Under the pieces are notes generated by a model. The model was not told the origin of the DNA. It saw only the letters and a program-made list of their open reading frames with translations, and did not search any database. The position numbers and the translations under genes are program-made. This document shows, one piece after another, positions 59,592 through 64,000 of a DNA stretch of 64,000 bases. The stretch's first letter is position 1. Every line of letters begins with the position of its first letter. This stretch comes from Rikenellaceae bacterium (GTDB taxonomy: Bacteria; Bacteroidota; Bacteroidia; Bacteroidales; Rikenellaceae). The stretch covers positions 186,001 through 250,000 of the forward strand of contig JAFRZW010000016.1 of NCBI GenBank assembly GCA_017442365.1. Direction: 5' to 3'.

Positions 59592-61094
59592 ATGAATAAT
59601 TTTGATGAGAAAAAGGGTGGGCAGCACGTCGGGATTGACGCCCCCACCTACCAGAAATTTGCGCGCGACAAGCGAGTTCGCACCACAAGTGCAGTTAAAG
59701 TAGAACCTGTTTCGCGCCGCGAAAATGCGGAGAACCCCAACCGTGAAGGCCGCACGTTCAACCGCGACGAGCGCAGCAACTACAAGCGTTCGTATAACAA
59801 CGATCGAGGTCCGCGTAGCTACGACGAGAACCGTCCGCGCGCCTCGTATAATCCCAACTTTACACGCGATAATCGTCCTGTGTTCCAGAGCGAGCACTCG
59901 GGAGAGGAGCGTCCCCGCCGCACGTTTAATCGTGATGGCGAGCACCGTTCGTTCAACCGTGATGGCGAACATCGCAGTTTCAACCGTGAGAACCGCGACT
60001 ATTCGCGCCCGTATAATCGTGAGGAGCGCCCACAGCGCGATTTCAACCGCGATTATAATCGTTCGGAGAGCCGTCCCTATAATTCGTTCCGTTCGGAGCA
60101 GTCGGGAGAGGAGCGTCCCCGCCGCACGTTCAACCGTGATGGCGAGCACCGTCCGTTCAACCGCGAGAACCGCGACCACAACCGCGAATTTAATCGTGAG
60201 GGTCGTTCGTTCAATCGCTCGGAGCGTTCGGGTGGTTTCCGCCAGCGCGATGAGCAGGGTGGTTTCCGTCAGCGCCCTGCCGAGCGTCCTGCCAAAAGAC
60301 CCGTTGTTCGCACCAAGACTGCATACAGCGCAGGCGAGATACCCGAGTCGTATCCTCGTTTTGCTGCTCCCAAGCAGGAGGGCGAGATTCGCTTGAACCG
60401 CTATATTGCCCAGTCGGGTTTGTGCTCGCGCCGCGAGGCTGACGACCTGATTGCCGACGGTAAGGTTACGGTCAATGGTGTTGTGGTTACCGAGATGGGT
60501 ACGAAGGTTCAGCCCACCGACGAGGTTTGTGTCAATGAGAACCGCGTGGTGAGCGAGAAGAAGGTCTATATCTTGTTGAACAAGCCGAAGGGTTTTGTTA
60601 CGACGGTCGAGGACGAGCACGCAGCCAAGACGGTGATGGATATCGTCAAGGGCGCTTGCGCCGAGCGTATCTACCCCGTAGGACGTTTGGATAAGAACTC
60701 GTTGGGCGTTCTGCTGATGACCAATGACGGCGATCTGACAAAGACGCTGACCCACCCCTCGTACGAGAAGCGCAAGGTCTATCAAGTAACTCTGGATAAG
60801 CCGCTTACTAAGGCCGATATGGAGCAGATTGTTGAGGGCATTACGCTCGAAGATGGCTTTATTCAGGCCGATGAGGTTAGCTACGTGAATGAGAGCAAGA
60901 AGGAGGTTGGTATCGAGATTCACTCGGGTCGTAACCGTATTGTTCGTCGTATTTTCGAGCATCAGGGTTATACCGTTACCAAGCTCGACCGCGTGCTGTT
61001 TGCGGGCTTGACGAAGAAGAATTTGAAGCGTGGCCAGTGGCGTTTTCTGACGCCTCAGGAGGTTGCGATGCTCAAATCGGGACTTTACGAGTAA
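59592..61094 (+). CDS. RluB/RsuA-type pseudouridine synthase with long Arg/Asn-rich N-terminal repeat region
   Basis: A 500-residue protein. Residues about 35-245 are low-complexity, built from degenerate FNRDGEHRSFNRENRDY-like units rich in Arg, Asn, Phe and Glu, and likely disordered and RNA-binding. An S4 domain follows (IRLNRYIAQSGLCSRREADDLIADGKVTVNGVVV), then the synthase with catalytic Asp in GRLDKNSLGVLL and RNRIVRRIFEHQGY. It makes pseudouridine in 23S rRNA in homologues. The repeat is about half the protein, whereas most RluB proteins have a short N-terminus. Confidence 0.94.
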   Translation: MNNFDEKKGGQHVGIDAPTYQKFARDKRVRTTSAVKVEPVSRRENAENPNREGRTFNRDERSNYKRSYNNDRGPRSYDENRPRASYNPNFTRDNRPVFQSEHSGEERPRRTFNRDGEHRSFNRDGEHRSFNRENRDYSRPYNREERPQRDFNRDYNRSESRPYNSFRSEQSGEERPRRTFNRDGEHRPFNRENRDHNREFNREGRSFNRSERSGGFRQRDEQGGFRQRPAERPAKRPVVRTKTAYSAGEIPESYPRFAAPKQEGEIRLNRYIAQSGLCSRREADDLIADGKVTVNGVVVTEMGTKVQPTDEVCVNENRVVSEKKVYILLNKPKGFVTTVEDEHAAKTVMDIVKGACAERIYPVGRLDKNSLGVLLMTNDGDLTKTLTHPSYEKRKVYQVTLDKPLTKADMEQIVEGITLEDGFIQADEVSYVNESKKEVGIEIHSGRNRIVRRIFEHQGYTVTKLDRVLFAGLTKKNLKRGQWRFLTPQEVAMLKSGLYE

Positions 61095-61124
61095 CCTATC
61101 GGTAGCAAACAGAGTATAACAATC

Positions 61125-61154
61125 GAGGGTCGCCCTACACGTGGGGCGACCCTC
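61125..61154. terminator. Hairpin between converging genes
   Basis: A perfect 11-bp stem, GAGGGTCGCCC (61125-61135) with GGGCGACCCTC (61144-61154). The T-run is weak on both sides. Confidence 0.65.
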
Positions 61155-61178
61155 AAACTTTGTACGCGCGACGCAACC

Positions 61179-61748
61179 TTAGAACGAGAAACCGACACCT
61201 AAGGTAAATGCGTGTCCGTTAGTATGAGCGTTATCAGTCGTTGCTGCTACCGTTACATCTTTGCCTTGTAATTGCATAAATTTATAACCAGCCTTAACAT
61301 CTATTTTGAATCGTGGGGCAATATGGAATCGATAGCCACCACCAATACCAGCCTGCATTCCGACCTTAAATTCTGGCAAACTGAAATTTACACCCATATT
61401 TGCGTAAGTCAGCCAACGACTGCTATTTGCGTTGTTGCCAAAGAAATGTTTAACCTCAAATAATAGTGGTATTCCATAAGCCGAAAAACCTGTCGCTATA
61501 CCCGTAGTCCAGCGTGGAGTTATAGCATAATCAAAGTTGAGATTGATCAAATGGATCCCTCGTTTCCAGTTAGCTCTAAAATTTGTGCCATCATCATATT
61601 TGACATTCTCGGCAACAAAATAGCCAAAATCATAACCAACGCCAAACGAGAACGGACCTTTGGGCTTTTGTTGAGTTTCGTTGTTCGACTGTGCCGATGC
61701 GCTCGCTGCGAGCATTAGCATTACGGCCAAAGTGATTAGTTTCTTCAT
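61179..61748 (-). CDS. Outer-membrane beta-barrel protein (second paralogue)
   Basis: A 189-residue protein. The ATG at 61748 starts a signal peptide (MKKLITLAVMLMLAASASA, cut before QSN). Strand pattern, YAITPRWTTGIATGF and GGGYRFHIAPRFKIDVKAGYKF match the gene at 52878-53438, and the last residues (GVGFSF) are the usual aromatic barrel end. It is AT-rich against its neighbours. Its promoter holds a run of nine G. Function unknown; surface-exposed loops are likely. Confidence 0.88.
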   Translation of the reverse strand: MKKLITLAVMLMLAASASAQSNNETQQKPKGPFSFGVGYDFGYFVAENVKYDDGTNFRANWKRGIHLINLNFDYAITPRWTTGIATGFSAYGIPLLFEVKHFFGNNANSSRWLTYANMGVNFSLPEFKVGMQAGIGGGYRFHIAPRFKIDVKAGYKFMQLQGKDVTVAATTDNAHTNGHAFTLGVGFSF

Positions 61749-61849
61749 AATGCTGTAAATTTTAGGATTGTTGATATGTTTATTATTTAACGTTTTGAGC
61801 CTCGAAAATATTATCCTATACAAATAAAATAATATTTTTTGACCCTCTG

Positions 61850-61879
61850 CAAAGGTACAAAAATCCCCCCCCCTGCAAA
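61850..61879 (-). promoter_or_regulatory. Promoter with a nine-G spacer tract (possible phase-variable promoter)
   Basis: On the coding strand TTTG (+ strand CAAA, 61876-61879) and TACCTTTG (CAAAGGTA, 61850-61857) are 18 bases apart, and nine of those are an unbroken G run (C run at 61865-61873). Gain of one or two G would give the preferred 19-20-base spacing. Confidence 0.75.
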
Positions 61880-61944
61880 TTTTTCGCCAAAAAAATGCAG
61901 AAAAAGTGTAACAAAACTATTTTGCGTGGATATACCTATATATA

Positions 61945-63273
61945 TTATTGTTGTTCGGCGCGAGGGATTATGCCTCGGATACCGCCCGCCATAAGGTATT
62001 GAAGAACGCCACGGGCAACCATAAACAGCAGAAATGCCAACCACAGAGCGTCGTTGCCCCACACGCCTCGCAGTGAAAAGAAGATCGCAAAGTAGAGAGC
62101 TAAGGCGCAGACCATCGAGTTGCGAAGTATGCGTGTCATCGTTGCGCCGATCATAATGCCGTCCATCAGGAATGGTGCAAAGCCGACTAACGGCGAGAGA
62201 ATAACCCACACTCGATAGCGTGCTGCCGTAGCCATAATTGCAGCAGTTTCGTTCGGGTCGCCATCGACGAACAGCCCCAACAGCCACTCCCAGCCGACCG
62301 TATAAACCGCAACGTAGGCGAGTGCAATCACCAAGCTGATACGGAACATTCGACCCGCAGCGTCGCTCAGCGAATCGGCGTCGCGTGCTCCGACAAAGCG
62401 TCCCGTCAGTGCCTCGGCAGCGTAAGCCACACCGTCGCTCATATACGAGAACAACGAGAAGAGCTGCATCATTAACGAATTGACAGCCAGAATAGTCGGG
62501 TCGCCCATACGTGCTCCCGCAGCCGTAAAGAACGAGTAGGCCACGCACAAGCAAAACGAGCGAATAAAGATATCGCGATTGACCGTAAAGAAACGCCCCA
62601 TAGCTTGCAGTCGGAGCGCACTGCGCCAGCACGCCAAGCGCACCACATCGCGGTAGCGTCGCACGATAGCCACCACAGCCAGCACCACACCGCTATATTG
62701 TGCCACGACCGTACCCCACGCAACGCCCTCCAAACCCATATCCAACCCGAAGGCAAACCAAATGCTGAACGCGATATTAATTACATTTTGCGCCAACGCA
62801 ATCAACATCGGGGTCGAGGAGTTCTGCATACCGATAAACCACCCATTGAGCGCAAAGAGCGAGATCGCCGCAGGCACCGCCCAGATACGAGCAAAGAAGT
62901 AGCGACGCACCAGATCGTTGCCATTCATCAACCAAATAGCGAACTCGCCTACGGGGCGTTGCAACGCAATGAGCACAACGGCCAAAGCCACCGCCACAAC
63001 CATACCGCGTACCAGCAGATTGGCGCACTCCTCCTTGCGTCCCGCACCGAAGGCCTGTGCCGTCAGTCCGCTTGTGCCCATACGCAGAAACGAGCAGTTC
63101 CAATAGATAAAGTTGAAGATTGTTGTTCCGATCGCCAGCGCTCCGATCGTGGCGGTCGAGTCGCCCAAACGTCCCGCAATAGCCATATCGGCCATACCTA
63201 AAAGCGGTACGGTTACGTTCGACACGATGTTGGGAATCGTCAGTCGCCATATTTCGCGGGTCATTGGTTTCAT
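61945..63273 (-). CDS. MATE family efflux transporter
   Basis: A 442-residue membrane protein with about twelve helices. The ATG at 63273 starts MKPMTREIWRLTIPNIVSNVTVPLLGMADMAIAGRLGD, the DinF-type MATE opening. Two repeated halves can be seen (MADMAIAGRLGDSTATIGALAIG; MQLFSLFSYMSDGVAYAAEALTGRFVGARDADSL). It exports cations or drugs in exchange for Na+ or H+; the substrate is unknown. Single gene with its own promoter. Confidence 0.93.
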   Translation of the reverse strand: MKPMTREIWRLTIPNIVSNVTVPLLGMADMAIAGRLGDSTATIGALAIGTTIFNFIYWNCSFLRMGTSGLTAQAFGAGRKEECANLLVRGMVVAVALAVVLIALQRPVGEFAIWLMNGNDLVRRYFFARIWAVPAAISLFALNGWFIGMQNSSTPMLIALAQNVINIAFSIWFAFGLDMGLEGVAWGTVVAQYSGVVLAVVAIVRRYRDVVRLACWRSALRLQAMGRFFTVNRDIFIRSFCLCVAYSFFTAAGARMGDPTILAVNSLMMQLFSLFSYMSDGVAYAAEALTGRFVGARDADSLSDAAGRMFRISLVIALAYVAVYTVGWEWLLGLFVDGDPNETAAIMATAARYRVWVILSPLVGFAPFLMDGIMIGATMTRILRNSMVCALALYFAIFFSLRGVWGNDALWLAFLLFMVARGVLQYLMAGGIRGIIPRAEQQ

Positions 63274-63302
63274 TGCGTGAAAAATGATAATTTTTCGGAC
63301 TA

Positions 63303-63310
63303 CAAAAGTA
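63303..63310 (-). promoter_or_regulatory. -7 box of the MATE gene
   Basis: CAAAAGTA on the + strand is TACTTTTG on the coding strand, 30 bases before the start. Confidence 0.65.
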
Positions 63311-63432
63311 ACATTTTGCGACGTGAAAAGCAAACCAATTTGTAACCTCTGTAATGTATTGATTTTCAGCGATTGATATATTTTTGTGTAAAAAATAGTC
63401 GGGTGAGATGTTGCAAACTAAAACTTTTTTAC

Positions 63433-63440
63433 TATTTTTG
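63433..63440 (+). promoter_or_regulatory. -7 box of the fibronectin-III lipoprotein gene
   Basis: TATTTTTG with a GTTG 19 bases upstream; leader about 75 bases. A second TATTTTTG at 63379-63386 is an alternative. Confidence 0.65.
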
Positions 63441-63522
63441 CGTATTGTCCGTGTTAGTTATGCGACAATTTAGGACAGGAAAATAACAAATAATCTTAAT
63501 ATTAACTTAAAAATTGTAACTT

Positions 63523-64000
63523 ATGAAGAACATTTTTCGCAGAGTCGCAAGTATGCTCGCAGTAGCATTTGTTGCGGCAATGTCGTTGGTTGCTTGCTCG
63601 GAGGAGGAGGTCGCAGAGCCGAATCGTCTGGCAACTCCTGAGGTCGATGTAGTCTTCCGTTCGGAGTCGTTCGATGTAACCTGGAAGGCAGTTGATGGTG
63701 CCGATGGTTACGTCTATTCGCTCAATGGCGCTGAGGAGCAGACCACTACCGCTACCTCGTTGAAGTTCGAGGGCTTGAAGTACGGTTCGAACAACACTTT
63801 GAAGATCAAGGCTGTCGATTCGTCGAAGGCATTCGCTGATTCGGAGTGGAAGGACGTGAGCCTGACGCTTAATACCGCATTTAAGCTGGGTGAGATCGAG
63901 TTGGCTGTATCGGGTCAGACCGAGTCGTCGTTCGTTGTTTCGTGGAACGCAGCTGAGGGTGCTGAGTACTATGAGGTTGCTCTGGCTACTTCGTCGACAA
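63523..64000 (+). CDS. Fibronectin type III lipoprotein (partial, runs off the window)
   Basis: The first 159 codons are present. A lipoprotein signal (MKNIFRRVASMLAVAFVAAMSLVACSEEE; lipid on the Cys in LVAC) is followed by a first fibronectin-III-like domain (about 37-118: SFDVTWKAVDGADGYVYSLNG...NNTLKIKAVDSSKAFADSEW) and the start of a second (SGQTESSFVVSWNAAEGAEYYEVAL). Codon use is highly biased. It is likely a large surface lipoprotein with several such modules; the C-terminal part cannot be seen. Confidence 0.88.
   Translation, partial: MKNIFRRVASMLAVAFVAAMSLVACSEEEVAEPNRLATPEVDVVFRSESFDVTWKAVDGADGYVYSLNGAEEQTTTATSLKFEGLKYGSNNTLKIKAVDSSKAFADSEWKDVSLTLNTAFKLGEIELAVSGQTESSFVVSWNAAEGAEYYEVALATSST

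Noticed and set aside
1..64000. CRISPR arrays, insertion sequences, prophage and tRNA or rRNA genes
   Set aside because: No regularly spaced direct repeats, transposase or integrase reading frames, or cloverleaf/TTCGAATC-type signatures were seen. The holin-like protein at 53734 belongs to a chromosomal family and is not evidence for a phage.

Overview
The window looks like chromosome of a strictly anaerobic member of the Bacteroidota, order Bacteroidales. An Alistipes-like (Rikenellaceae) host is my best guess, but that is inference. The evidence is: promoters of the Bacteroidales type (TTTG, about 19-21 nt, then TAnnTTTG) in front of most transcription units; almost no Shine-Dalgarno sequences; many DUF families typical of the group (DUF4251, DUF4831, DUF4294, OmpH-like lipoproteins, BatD/BatE); a SufBCDS operon; a sodium-pumping methylmalonyl-CoA decarboxylase operon; and a two-subunit 2-oxoacid:ferredoxin oxidoreductase. 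I saw no rRNA, tRNA, CRISPR array, prophage or transposase.

Layout. 1-5.1 kb: end of a secreted protein, a DUF4251 protein, then mce-mmdA-mmdD-mmdC-mmdB. 5.1-11 kb: a repeat-rich spacer, gyrA with a GC-rich leader, a secreted TPR protein, an OmpA-like protein and a small conserved protein. 11.1-15.1 kb: an orphan small-RNA candidate and a minus-strand exopolysaccharide cluster (export lipoprotein, chain-length/tyrosine kinase, HAD phosphatase). 15.3-19.9 kb: two serine hydrolases flanking a TPM protein and LemA. 19.9-24.8 kb: sufBCDS on the minus strand. 25-29.3 kb: a CYTH protein, class II aldolase, a lipoprotein and class I fumarase. 29.6-33.9 kb: batD, batE, recR, rubredoxin and superoxide dismutase. 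34-38.2 kb: two structured non-coding stretches around an AT-rich secreted protein, then korAB. 38.4-42.8 kb: a CotH-like lipoprotein, an acetyl-CoA hydrolase/CoA-transferase, thioredoxin and a sugar-nucleotide epimerase lacking its catalytic Tyr. 42.9-49.9 kb: housekeeping genes on the minus strand (radA, HEAT-repeat protein, DUF4831, trmN6, DUF2400, lolD, folP, coaE, small membrane protein). 50.1-55.9 kb: OmpH-like lipoprotein, ruvA, thioesterase, DUF4294, an outer-membrane barrel, a holin/YtxH membrane cluster, a SLOG protein and era. 56-64 kb: a rod-shaped RNA with terminator upstream of an AT-rich lipoprotein, ffh, a PatB-type lyase, a repeat-rich pseudouridine synthase, a second outer-membrane barrel with a poly-G promoter, a MATE exporter and the start of a fibronectin-III lipoprotein.

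The metabolic genes fit a succinate/propionate fermenter. Fumarase and KorAB supply parts of the incomplete TCA cycle. The epimerase and decarboxylase turn methylmalonyl-CoA into propionyl-CoA while pumping sodium. The CoA-transferase could recycle CoA between propionyl-CoA and an acid. The most unusual content is non-coding: a poly-G tract at the promoter of each of two paralogous outer-membrane proteins (possible phase variation), a three-copy covarying hairpin element, several structured RNAs without an obvious family, and AT-rich iterated spacers, one of which supplies the last codons of lolD.
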